Source of the DNA: DASRHY01 sp046765875 | GTDB lineage: Bacteria > Actinomycetota > Actinomycetes > Propionibacteriales > Kribbellaceae | Direction of reading: 5' to 3' | Length of the DNA stretch: 6,389 bases | Assembly (NCBI GenBank): GCA_046765875.1 | Contig: JBKPSJ010000418.1 | Span: forward strand, 1-6,389 | Shown here: positions 1-4,295 of the stretch, one piece after another | Numbering within the stretch: position 1 is the first letter of the stretch | Layout: each line of letters opens with the position of its first letter | The notes under the pieces: model-generated | What the model saw: the letters and a program-made list of their open reading frames with translations, nothing else | What the model was told of the DNA's origin: nothing | Databases searched by the model: none | Program-made: the position numbers and the translations under genes

Positions 1-66
1 CTCCCGAGTCGCCAGCGCCACGGCCTCGACGCCGGTCAGGGCCTCAGCTCCGGCCGGTCGTTCCAC
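1..66 (-). CDS. Start of an unidentified minus-strand gene, cut by the window edge
   Basis: Reading the minus strand from the GTG at 66-64 gives 22 uninterrupted codons to the window edge, beginning MERPAGAEALTGVEAVALAT. I do not recognise the protein and too little is present to assign a family. A hexamer TAGCCT (78-73) lies exactly 6 bases upstream of the GTG, the geometry of a leaderless actinobacterial transcript; there is no Shine-Dalgarno sequence distinct from the G run at 72-68. If real, the gene is divergent from the LigD-type polymerase gene at 202, with a 135-base shared intergenic region. The call rests on the promoter-to-start spacing and on the lack of any better gene on the plus strand here; it could be chance. 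Confidence 0.4.
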   Translation of the reverse strand, partial: MERPAGAEALTGVEAVALATRE

Positions 67-72
67 GCCCCC

Positions 73-78
73 AGGCTA
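73..78 (-). promoter_or_regulatory. Candidate -10 element for the edge gene
   Basis: The minus strand reads TAGCCT, fitting TANNNT, followed by six bases and then GTG at 66. This would put the transcription start at or within a base of the start codon. I see no convincing -35 hexamer at 16-19 bases upstream, which is common for actinobacterial promoters. Confidence 0.3.
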
Positions 79-189
79 GACGACCCGTCCACCCCTGCGG
101 TCAGAATCCGCCCTGCGGCCGGGGTTCGCCCCTATCGGGACCCCGGCGGGCGGGAATTGTGACCGCACGACAGGACGCGGCCGGCACGG

Positions 190-195
190 GACACT
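190..195 (+). promoter_or_regulatory. Candidate -10 element for the LigD-type polymerase gene
   Basis: GACACT matches the two most conserved positions of TANNNT (A2 and T6) and is followed by exactly six bases before the GTG at 202. No Shine-Dalgarno sequence precedes this GTG, so a leaderless mRNA starting at the GTG would explain initiation. The first base of the hexamer is not T, so the call is weak on its own and is supported mainly by the same geometry at other genes in the window. Confidence 0.3.
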
Positions 196-201
196 GTTCT
201 C

Positions 202-1122
202 GTGGCGCAGACGCAGCTGACGACAGAGGTCGACGGCCAGACCATGAAGCTGACCAACCTCGGCAAGGTGCTGTACCCGGAGACCGGGTTCACCAAGGCC
301 GAGGTGATCGACTACTACCTCAACGCCGCCGACGTGTTGCTGCCACACCTGTCCGACCGGCCGCTCACCCGAAAACGCTGGCCCGACGGCACCGGCGCCG
401 CGTACTTCTTCGAGAAGAACGCACCCCGCGGTACGCCGTCCTGGGTTCGTACCGTGACGCTGCCCACACCCGGGAGCTCCACCGGCCGCGACGAGGCCGA
501 CTTCGTCGTCGCCGACGACCGGCAGACCATCGTGTGGCTGGCGAATCTGGCCGCGCTCGAACTGCACGTACCGCAATGGCGGATCAAGACCTCGCGCGAC
601 GGCACCGAGCCGAGGGCGGACCTGATCGTGTTCGACCTCGACCCCGGCGCGCCGGCCAGCGTTGTCGAGTGCTGCGACGTCGCGCTGGCGCTGCGCGAAC
701 TGCTCAAGCACCACGGGCTGACCGCTTGGCCGAAGACATCGGGCAACAAGGGCATGCACTTGTACGTACCGGTCAAGCCGGCCTCGACCCGAAAGACCAG
801 CGAGTTCGCCAAGAACCTGGCCGAGCAGCTCGCCGCGGCGCTACCCGACCAGGTGACAGCGACGATGACCAAGTCGATCCGGCCCGGCAAGGTGTTCATC
901 GACTGGAGCCAGAACAACAGTGCCAAGACGACGCTCGCGCCCTATTCGCTGCGCGGCATCGCCGAACCGCGGGTGTCCACCCCGGTCGACTGGGAGGAGG
1001 TCGCCTCGGTGACCAAACCGGCCGACCTGGTGTTCTACCCGGCCGACGTACTGGCCAGGATCGAGGAGTACGGTGATCCGCTCGACGGCATGTACGACGA
1101 TCCGCGCCCGCTACCGAGATAG
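202..1122 (+). CDS. ligD: Stand-alone LigD-type polymerase/primase domain (NHEJ, PolDom)
   Basis: Primase-polymerase of the archaeo-eukaryotic primase superfamily, acting in bacterial non-homologous end joining: it binds processed DNA ends and adds nucleotides, preferring ribonucleotides, before ligation with Ku and an ATP-dependent ligase. The 306 residues correspond to the PolDom alone; the nuclease and ligase domains of full LigD are absent. Visible signatures are LTNLGKVLYPETGFTKAEVI (17-36), the RPLTRKRWPDG segment (53-63), FFEKNAPRG (69-77), the catalytic metal-binding pair D145/D147 in IVFDLDPG, the SGNKGMHLYVP nucleotide-binding motif (180-190, with H186), and the third acidic residue D234 in FIDWSQNN followed by APYSLR. 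The GTG at 202 is preferred over the in-frame ATG at 244 because the family normally carries residues before LTNL and because a -10-like hexamer sits 6 bases upstream. No Ku gene is visible in the window. The function is confident; which paralogue type (mycobacterial PolD1-like or a LigD split into separate genes) is not. Confidence 0.93.
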   Translation: MAQTQLTTEVDGQTMKLTNLGKVLYPETGFTKAEVIDYYLNAADVLLPHLSDRPLTRKRWPDGTGAAYFFEKNAPRGTPSWVRTVTLPTPGSSTGRDEADFVVADDRQTIVWLANLAALELHVPQWRIKTSRDGTEPRADLIVFDLDPGAPASVVECCDVALALRELLKHHGLTAWPKTSGNKGMHLYVPVKPASTRKTSEFAKNLAEQLAAALPDQVTATMTKSIRPGKVFIDWSQNNSAKTTLAPYSLRGIAEPRVSTPVDWEEVASVTKPADLVFYPADVLARIEEYGDPLDGMYDDPRPLPR

Positions 1123-1149
1123 CGATTCCGACCGAAGGGACCAACGGCG

Positions 1150-1323
1150 ATGAGCAGGAATTCAGAGCCGCCTCGCGAGGAGGCGTACGAGGACGTCCTG
1201 GAAGACGAGCTCGAGGCCGACGACGAGCAGGAGACCTACTCGGTCCCCCTCGAAGTGGACCCGGCCGATTCCGCCGAGCAGCGGCAGCTTGTCGGTGGCG
1301 ACGACGAGGATGACTACCGATAG
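1150..1323 (+). CDS. Small, very acidic hypothetical protein (57 aa)
   Basis: An ATG at 1150, preceded by AAGGGA (1135-1140) at a workable ribosome-binding distance of nine bases, opens a 57-residue frame ending with TAG at 1321-1323. By my count 22 of 57 residues are Asp or Glu against only four Arg and no Lys, so the protein should be strongly anionic and probably disordered. It ends GGDDEDDYR. The segment VDPADSAEQRQLV (36-48) resembles a short pattern seen in many small actinobacterial proteins (ADALEQ... followed by an acidic tail), whose function I do not know. It starts 27 bases after the polymerase-domain stop codon and may be cotranscribed with it. No membrane segment, signal peptide or metal-binding motif is visible. 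A gene is supported by the ribosome-binding site, the codon pattern and the compositional bias. Confidence 0.7.
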   Translation: MSRNSEPPREEAYEDVLEDELEADDEQETYSVPLEVDPADSAEQRQLVGGDDEDDYR

Positions 1324-1324
1324 G

Positions 1325-1330
1325 TAGGAT
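1325..1330 (+). promoter_or_regulatory. Candidate -10 element for the TetR regulator gene
   Basis: TAGGAT lies two bases after the stop codon of the small acidic gene and about 55 bases before the GTG of the TetR gene, leaving an untranslated leader that carries the AAGGAGGG ribosome-binding site at 1373-1380. No clear -35 partner is visible, and cotranscription from upstream is possible. Confidence 0.25.
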
Positions 1331-1385
1331 TCGGCACGAAAGCACCTGTCGGGCACCCGGCGCCGAACACCGAAGGAGGGGCCTC

Positions 1386-2015
1386 GTGTCGACATCATCG
1401 GAAGCTGTACCGAGGCGGGGCAGCCGGTTACCACGGCTCGCGCGCCGCGCCCAGCTCCTCGAGGCCGCACAAGAGGTCTTCGTGGCGAACGGCTATCACG
1501 CCGCGGCGATGGACGACATCGCCGACCGCGCGGGCGTGTCCAAACCGGTGCTGTACCAGCACTTCCCCGGCAAGCTGGACCTTTACCTCGCGCTGCTCGA
1601 CACCTCGTGCGAGGCGATCGTGCGCGCCACCGAGTCCGCGCTGCGGTCCACCGAGGACAACAAGCAGCGGGTCGCCGCGACCATGCACGCCTTCTACGAG
1701 TACGTGGCGAACGCCCAGGGCGCATTCCGGCTGGTCTTCGAGTCCGACCTGACCAACGAGCCGGCCGTCCGCGAGCGGGTCGAGCGGGTCACCCAGGAGT
1801 GCGCCGAGCTGATCTCGGAGGTGATCAGCACCGACGCCGGCCTGAGCCGCGAGCAGTCGATGGTGCTCGCGGTCAGCCTGGTCGGCATGGCCCAGGTCAG
1901 CGCCCGCTACTGGCTGGCCAAGGACAACCCGGCTCTCAGCCAGTCCCAGGCCGCCGATCTGGTCGCCGGGCTGGCCTGGCGCGGCATCCGCGGCTTCCCC
2001 CGCACGGAGCACTGA
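1386..2015 (+). CDS. fasR: TetR-family transcriptional regulator, FasR-like
   Basis: DNA-binding regulator of 209 residues. The N-terminal TetR domain begins at LARRAQLLEAAQEVFVANGY (18-37), with the helix-turn-helix in MDDIADRAGVSKPVLYQHF (42-60). The all-helical C-terminal half (about 75-205) would hold the ligand pocket and dimer interface. The N-terminal run SRLPRLARRAQLLEAA and the GYHAAAMDDIA and LYQHFPGKLDLYLALLD stretches closely resemble, from memory, M. tuberculosis Rv3208, the regulator FasR, which activates fatty acid synthase genes and responds to long-chain acyl-CoA. Orthology is supported by the neighbours: a DUF3107/TB9.4 gene, a MiaE-like gene and rhlE lie downstream in the same order as around Rv3208. 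The start GTG at 1386 has a strong AAGGAGGG ribosome-binding site (1373-1380). The final codons Thr-Glu-His-stop lie in the first copy of a 17-bp tandem repeat. TetR membership is certain; FasR function is inferred. Confidence 0.9.
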   Translation: MSTSSEAVPRRGSRLPRLARRAQLLEAAQEVFVANGYHAAAMDDIADRAGVSKPVLYQHFPGKLDLYLALLDTSCEAIVRATESALRSTEDNKQRVAATMHAFYEYVANAQGAFRLVFESDLTNEPAVRERVERVTQECAELISEVISTDAGLSREQSMVLAVSLVGMAQVSARYWLAKDNPALSQSQAADLVAGLAWRGIRGFPRTEH

Positions 2016-2054
2016 GACCCACGGAGCACTGAGACCCACGGAGCACTGAGACCC
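2003..2054 (+). repeat. 17-bp tandem repeat, three perfect copies, at the 3' end of the TetR gene
   Basis: The unit ACGGAGCACTGAGACCC occurs at 2004-2020, 2021-2037 and 2038-2054 without mismatch, with one extra matching C at 2003. Copy one contains the last three sense codons and the TGA stop of the regulator. Because 17 is not a multiple of three, the three copies put TGA into all three forward frames (2013, 2030, 2047). The last base of copy three is the last base of the stop codon of the convergent ThrRS gene. No hairpin or terminator is formed by the unit. Confidence 0.95.
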
Positions 2055-3271
2055 TAGTCGAGCTCGAAGCCCAGACAGCGGCCCCGGGCCGCGACGACGC
2101 GGCTGATCTCGGCCAGGGCCTCGGCGCCGGGTAGTGACAGGCGGCGGCCGTCGCGGAGGCGAAGCGCCAGCGAGCCGTCGTGCACCTCGTTGTCGCCGAC
2201 CACCGCGATGTACGGCGCCCGCCGGTCATGTACCCGGTGGATCCGCGCACCGAGACTGTTGTCGCCGGCATCGATCTCCACGCGCAACCCGGGTGCCGAG
2301 GCGACGATTTCGTGAGCCGCCTCCGCATGCTCCGGCCGCACCGGTACGACGACCAGCTGGGCCGGCGCCAACCAGGGCGGGAAAGCACCGTCGTACAACT
2401 CGATCAGATGCGCGACAAGTCGTTCCATCGAGGACATCAGGCCGCGGTGGATCATCACCGGCCGCTGCGCCGATCCGTCGGCCGCGATGTACTCGAGGCC
2501 GAGCCGCTCCGGCTGGTTGAAGTCGACTTGAATGGTCGACAGCGACTCCTCCCGGCCGGCCGGGTCGACGACCTGGACGTCGATCTTCGGGCCGTAGAAC
2601 GCCGCCTCGCCGGGCGCCTCGACGTACTCGGCAGCCACCCCGCGCAAGGCGTCGCGCAGCATCTCCTCCGCGCGGTCCCACAGCGCCGGGCCGCCGAGAT
2701 ACCCGTCGCCCGGGCCGCGCATCGACAGCCGGCAGTAGGCGATCTCGATGCCGAACACGGCGCAGATGCGCGACACCTGCTCCAGCGCCGCGACCGCCTC
2801 GGACCCGATCTGGTCGTCGCGGCAGAAGACGTGCTCGTCGTGGAGGCTGATCTGCCGTACGCGTGACAACCCCCCGAGTACGCCGGACAGCTCGCTGCGG
2901 AACATCGGGGCGAGCTCGGCCAGCCGTACCGGCAGATCGCGGTAGCTGCGCTGCTCGGCGGCGTAGATCAGCGCGTGATGCGGGCAATTGGCCGGTCGCA
3001 GGACCAGTTCGTCGCCGCCGACCTTCATCGGCGGGAATATGTCGTCGGCGAACTTGGCCCAGTGGCCGGATCTCTCGTACAGCGAGCGTTTCGCCAGCAC
3101 CGGGCTGTAGACGCGCTTGCAGCCGGCGCGCAGCGACTCCTCGGCGGCGTAACGCTCGAGCTCGGCGCGAATGACAGCGCCGTCGGGCAGCCACAGCGGC
3201 AGCCCGGCGCCTACATCGGGATGGGTTGCGAACAGGTGCAACGCGCGGCCTAGCTCACGGTGGTCGGACAT
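2054..3271 (-). CDS. thrS: Short threonyl-tRNA synthetase lacking TGS and editing domains
   Basis: Class II aminoacyl-tRNA synthetase predicted to charge tRNA-Thr with threonine. At 405 residues it is far shorter than the usual bacterial enzyme (about 640-690) and begins directly at DHRELG, the point where the catalytic core of full-length ThrRS starts; the N-terminal TGS and serine-editing domains are absent. Class II motif 1 is around 22-60. Motif 2 is around 117-150, with R125 in MFRSE where ThrRS usually has HRNE. Motif 3 is PVMIHRGLMSSMERL (271-285), with R284. The zinc ligands are intact: C96 (ANCPHH), H147 (DEHVFC) and H275 (MIHRG). The anticodon-binding domain is about 305-405. By motif alignment, E. 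coli T307 and L489, in the pocket where borrelidin binds, correspond to S68 and Q253. The ATG at 3271 has a GAGGAG site six bases upstream (3283-3278). A full-length ThrRS is presumably encoded elsewhere. Control appears to be by the attenuator immediately upstream. Confidence 0.93.
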   Translation of the reverse strand: MSDHRELGRALHLFATHPDVGAGLPLWLPDGAVIRAELERYAAEESLRAGCKRVYSPVLAKRSLYERSGHWAKFADDIFPPMKVGGDELVLRPANCPHHALIYAAEQRSYRDLPVRLAELAPMFRSELSGVLGGLSRVRQISLHDEHVFCRDDQIGSEAVAALEQVSRICAVFGIEIAYCRLSMRGPGDGYLGGPALWDRAEEMLRDALRGVAAEYVEAPGEAAFYGPKIDVQVVDPAGREESLSTIQVDFNQPERLGLEYIAADGSAQRPVMIHRGLMSSMERLVAHLIELYDGAFPPWLAPAQLVVVPVRPEHAEAAHEIVASAPGLRVEIDAGDNSLGARIHRVHDRRAPYIAVVGDNEVHDGSLALRLRDGRRLSLPGAEALAEISRVVAARGRCLGFELD

Positions 3272-3297
3272 CGGAATCTCCTCGTCTGGAAAGGGTT

Positions 3298-3311
3298 CCG
3301 GGCCGGCCCGG
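3298..3311. other. Perfect 14-bp GC palindrome in the ThrRS leader
   Basis: CCGGGCCGGCCCGG is its own reverse complement and lies between the attenuator terminator and the ThrRS ribosome-binding site. It could be a protein-binding site or an element of RNA folding, though a loopless palindrome makes a poor hairpin. GC-rich genomes produce such palindromes by chance. Confidence 0.4.
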
Positions 3312-3329
3312 TGGCTGAGCTGTGACGAA

Positions 3330-3359
3330 CAAGCCCCCGGGACCGATCCCGGGGGCTTG
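3330..3359 (-). terminator. Attenuator terminator upstream of the ThrRS gene
   Basis: Bases 3359-3347 and 3342-3330 form a perfect 13-bp stem, mostly G-C, closed by the four-base loop TCGG. The minus strand continues TTCGTC, a weak U tract, which is usual for actinobacterial intrinsic terminators. It lies about 60 bases before the ThrRS start codon, so termination here would leave a short leader RNA only. The stem is the same on both strands, but no plus-strand gene ends nearby, which favours a role in the minus-strand leader. Confidence 0.85.
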
Positions 3360-3403
3360 GTGTCTTCGTCTGGTCAGGTCAGGCCGAAGGGCGCCGGGTC
3401 GGT
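3342..3403 (-). other. Predicted antiterminator pairing in the ThrRS leader
   Basis: ACCGACCCGG (3403-3394), in the end of the leader-peptide coding region, is complementary to CCGGGATCGGT (3352-3342), giving two 5-bp helices around one bulged A. The second strand is the promoter-distal half of the terminator's 5' arm plus its loop, so the two structures exclude each other. The first strand also overlaps the 3' arm of the leader hairpin (3398-3392), so all three structures are linked. The alignment was made by eye; no folding energy was computed. Confidence 0.6.
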
Positions 3404-3438
3404 GTTCCCGGCGTCGTCGTCACGTCTCGGCTGACCAT
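3379..3438 (-). CDS. Threonine-rich leader peptide of the ThrRS attenuator (19 aa)
   Basis: The minus-strand frame from ATG at 3438 to TGA at 3379 reads MVSRDVTTTPGTPTRRPSA. Five of 19 residues are threonine, with three consecutive ACG codons at 3420-3412 followed by ACA and ACC, as expected of a peptide whose translation senses charged tRNA-Thr. It stops 20 bases before the terminator stem begins. A TATGGT hexamer (3450-3445) lies exactly six bases before the ATG, so translation could start at the very 5' end of a leaderless mRNA. A GGTGGAG stretch also precedes the ATG but ends only two bases from it, too close for an ordinary ribosome-binding site. Its product is a regulatory by-product, not expected to act as a protein. 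The match between the codon bias and the enzyme downstream makes coincidence unlikely. Confidence 0.75.
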   Translation of the reverse strand: MVSRDVTTTPGTPTRRPSA

Positions 3439-3444
3439 GTCTCC

Positions 3445-3450
3445 ACCATA
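3445..3450 (-). promoter_or_regulatory. Candidate -10 element for the ThrRS leader transcript
   Basis: The minus strand reads TATGGT, then six bases, then the leader-peptide ATG at 3438. TTGGCA at 3479-3474 resembles a -35 element but is 23 bases away, longer than the usual 16-19. The promoter is divergent from the DUF3107 gene. Confidence 0.45.
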
Positions 3451-3533
3451 GCTTCGGCGCGCACGTAGCCGCATGCCAATTCACCGCGGGAGGGCGGCCC
3501 GACCTGGCGCGGCGGGCCGCTGGGGTGCCCGGC

Positions 3534-3539
3534 TAGGCT
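3534..3539 (+). promoter_or_regulatory. Candidate -10 element for the DUF3107 gene
   Basis: TAGGCT lies about 50 bases upstream of the GTG at 3590 in the 140-base stretch between the divergent ThrRS leader promoter and this gene. No matching -35 is evident. Apart from this and the promoter at 3450-3445, I see no other element in 3451-3589. Confidence 0.25.
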
Positions 3540-3589
3540 CGGAGCTGCTTCGGCGAGAGTCGCCGGGCGCAACTGCCCTGGAGGGTTTC

Positions 3590-3817
3590 GTGGAGGTCAA
3601 GATCGGTATCCAGCACGCGCCTCGTGAGCTGGTACTGGAGAGCGAGCAGAGTCCGGCCGAGGTGGAGGCCGCCGTCTCCGAGGCCCTGAACGGCAAGAGC
3701 GGGCTGCTGCAGCTGGTCGACGAGAAGGGCCGCCGGGTGCTGGTCCCGGCCGACAAGCTCGCATACATCGAGATCGGCGAGGAGTCGAGCCGCCGGGTCG
3801 GCTTCGGCGCGGTCTGA
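3590..3817 (+). CDS. DUF3107 family protein (TB9.4-like), 75 aa
   Basis: Small conserved actinobacterial protein of unknown biochemical function. It begins VEVKIGIQHAPRELVLESEQ and ends SSRRVGFGAV; both ends and the GLLQLVDEKGRRVLVPADKL and AYIEIGEE core match, from memory, M. tuberculosis Rv3208A (TB9.4), which starts MEVKIGI and has ARRVGFG near its C-terminus. At 75 residues it lacks the short extra tail of the mycobacterial protein. The alternating hydrophobic pattern suggests a compact alpha/beta fold with no signal peptide or membrane segment. The frame is open further upstream to 3473, but the GTG at 3590 is chosen because GGAGGG (3580-3585) lies just before it and because family members start exactly here. 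In mycobacteria this gene directly follows the FasR gene; here the ThrRS gene and its leader lie between them. Confidence 0.9.
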   Translation: MEVKIGIQHAPRELVLESEQSPAEVEAAVSEALNGKSGLLQLVDEKGRRVLVPADKLAYIEIGEESSRRVGFGAV

Positions 3818-3948
3818 CCGCTCGGACATCAGAGTCCGGTTACGGTGCGCGTGTTCGTGTTGCGGATCACACCTCACGGGGCACGATGGGATCAGACACT
3901 GCGTAGCTGGGCCGTGACGCAGGCGCTTCCATCTCGAGGAGGAACACC

Positions 3949-4224
3949 GTGTACTGGGTCTGGATGATCATCGTCAGCCTGATCGCAGGCATCATCTTCG
4001 GGCCGCTCGGGCGTCTCATTGCCCCCGGCAAGCAGAACATCGGTATTTTCTGGACCATTGTGGGCGGCGGCATCGGCGCCTTCATCGGTGGCCTGATCGC
4101 CAAGTGGATCGGCGTCAAGGACACCAAGGGGCCGGACTGGACCCAGTACTTGCTGCAGGCCATCGCGGCGGCCGTCGTCGTGGTGATCATCGCAGGGTTC
4201 CAGCGCAGGTCGAAGGCCGCCTGA
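3949..4224 (+). CDS. GlsB/YeaQ/YmgE-family small membrane protein
   Basis: Integral membrane protein of 91 residues from the transglycosylase-associated protein family (GlsB/YeaQ/YmgE), often linked to envelope or general stress; no enzymatic activity is established for it. Three hydrophobic segments are visible at about 4-24, 31-52 and 67-84, the first two rich in small residues (SLIAGIIFGPLGRLIAPGK, then TIVGGGIGAFIGGLIAKWIG), which is the glycine-rich pattern of the family. It ends in a basic cytoplasmic-type tail, QRRSKAA. The GTG at 3949 is preferred over the ATG at 3964 because GAGGAGG (3936-3942) is six bases upstream and the first membrane helix is then complete. The 131 bases before it contain only a weak hairpin after the DUF3107 gene (3823-3838) and no promoter that I can defend. 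A strong bidirectional terminator follows the stop codon. Confidence 0.88.
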   Translation: MYWVWMIIVSLIAGIIFGPLGRLIAPGKQNIGIFWTIVGGGIGAFIGGLIAKWIGVKDTKGPDWTQYLLQAIAAAVVVVIIAGFQRRSKAA

Positions 4225-4240
4225 GCGCAGGAACCAAACC

Positions 4241-4274
4241 ACCGGCCGGCACCCCGACGAGGTGACCGGCCGGT
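4241..4274. terminator. Bidirectional intrinsic terminator between convergent genes
   Basis: ACCGGCCGG (4241-4249) pairs with CCGGCCGGT (4266-4274), and CACC (4250-4253) with GGTG (4261-4264), around one bulged A and a seven-base loop. A T-rich stretch follows on the plus strand (TTTCATT), and A-rich sequence precedes it (GAACCAAACC), giving T-rich sequence on the minus strand. It sits 16 bases after the small membrane protein gene and 21 bases past the end of the minus-strand gene. A smaller 6-bp hairpin (4278-4283 with 4287-4292) lies between it and that gene's stop codon. Confidence 0.85.
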
Positions 4275-4295
4275 TTCATTGCCAAAGGCAATTGA

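Larger units (their letters stand above)
3272..3438 (-). promoter_or_regulatory. Threonine attenuator leader of the ThrRS gene
   Basis: The 167-base leader contains, in transcript order, a Thr-rich leader peptide (3438-3379), a hairpin inside its coding region (3413-3407 pairing with 3398-3392, 7 bp, 8-base loop), a terminator (3359-3330) and the ThrRS ribosome-binding site (3283-3278). Bases 3403-3394 can instead pair with 3352-3342 in the terminator (10 bp, one bulged A), which would prevent the terminator from forming. I infer the classical logic: with charged tRNA-Thr scarce, the ribosome stalls on the ACG triplet at 3420-3412, blocks the first hairpin, lets the antiterminator form and allows ThrRS transcription. 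With ample charged tRNA the ribosome moves on and the terminator forms. The pairings are read from the sequence; the mechanism is inferred. Confidence 0.72.

Noticed and set aside
76..759. Minus-strand open frame across the start of the polymerase-domain gene
   Set aside because: Antisense to a clearly conserved PolDom protein, with no recognisable domain or ribosome-binding site.
159..1076. Plus-strand frame of 305 codons overlapping the polymerase-domain gene
   Set aside because: The translation is Arg- and Ala-rich with no family signature, while the overlapping frame carries all catalytic motifs of LigD PolDom.
2180..2866. Plus-strand frames opposite the ThrRS gene
   Set aside because: Antisense to an intact synthetase with class II motifs; no independent evidence of coding.
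3272..3438. T-box riboswitch upstream of the ThrRS gene
   Set aside because: I found no T-box consensus (a GGTGG-ACC type bulge) or specifier-loop architecture. The leader peptide with consecutive Thr codons explains the region better.
3473..3589. N-terminal extension of the DUF3107 protein from an ATG at 3473
   Set aside because: The extension is Arg, Gly and Ala-rich, family members begin at the equivalent of 3590, and a ribosome-binding site precedes 3590. The extension would also overlap the divergent promoter region.
3822..3839. Hairpin after the DUF3107 gene (CGGAC with GTCCG)
   Set aside because: Only five base pairs, six-base loop and no T tract; too weak to call a terminator.
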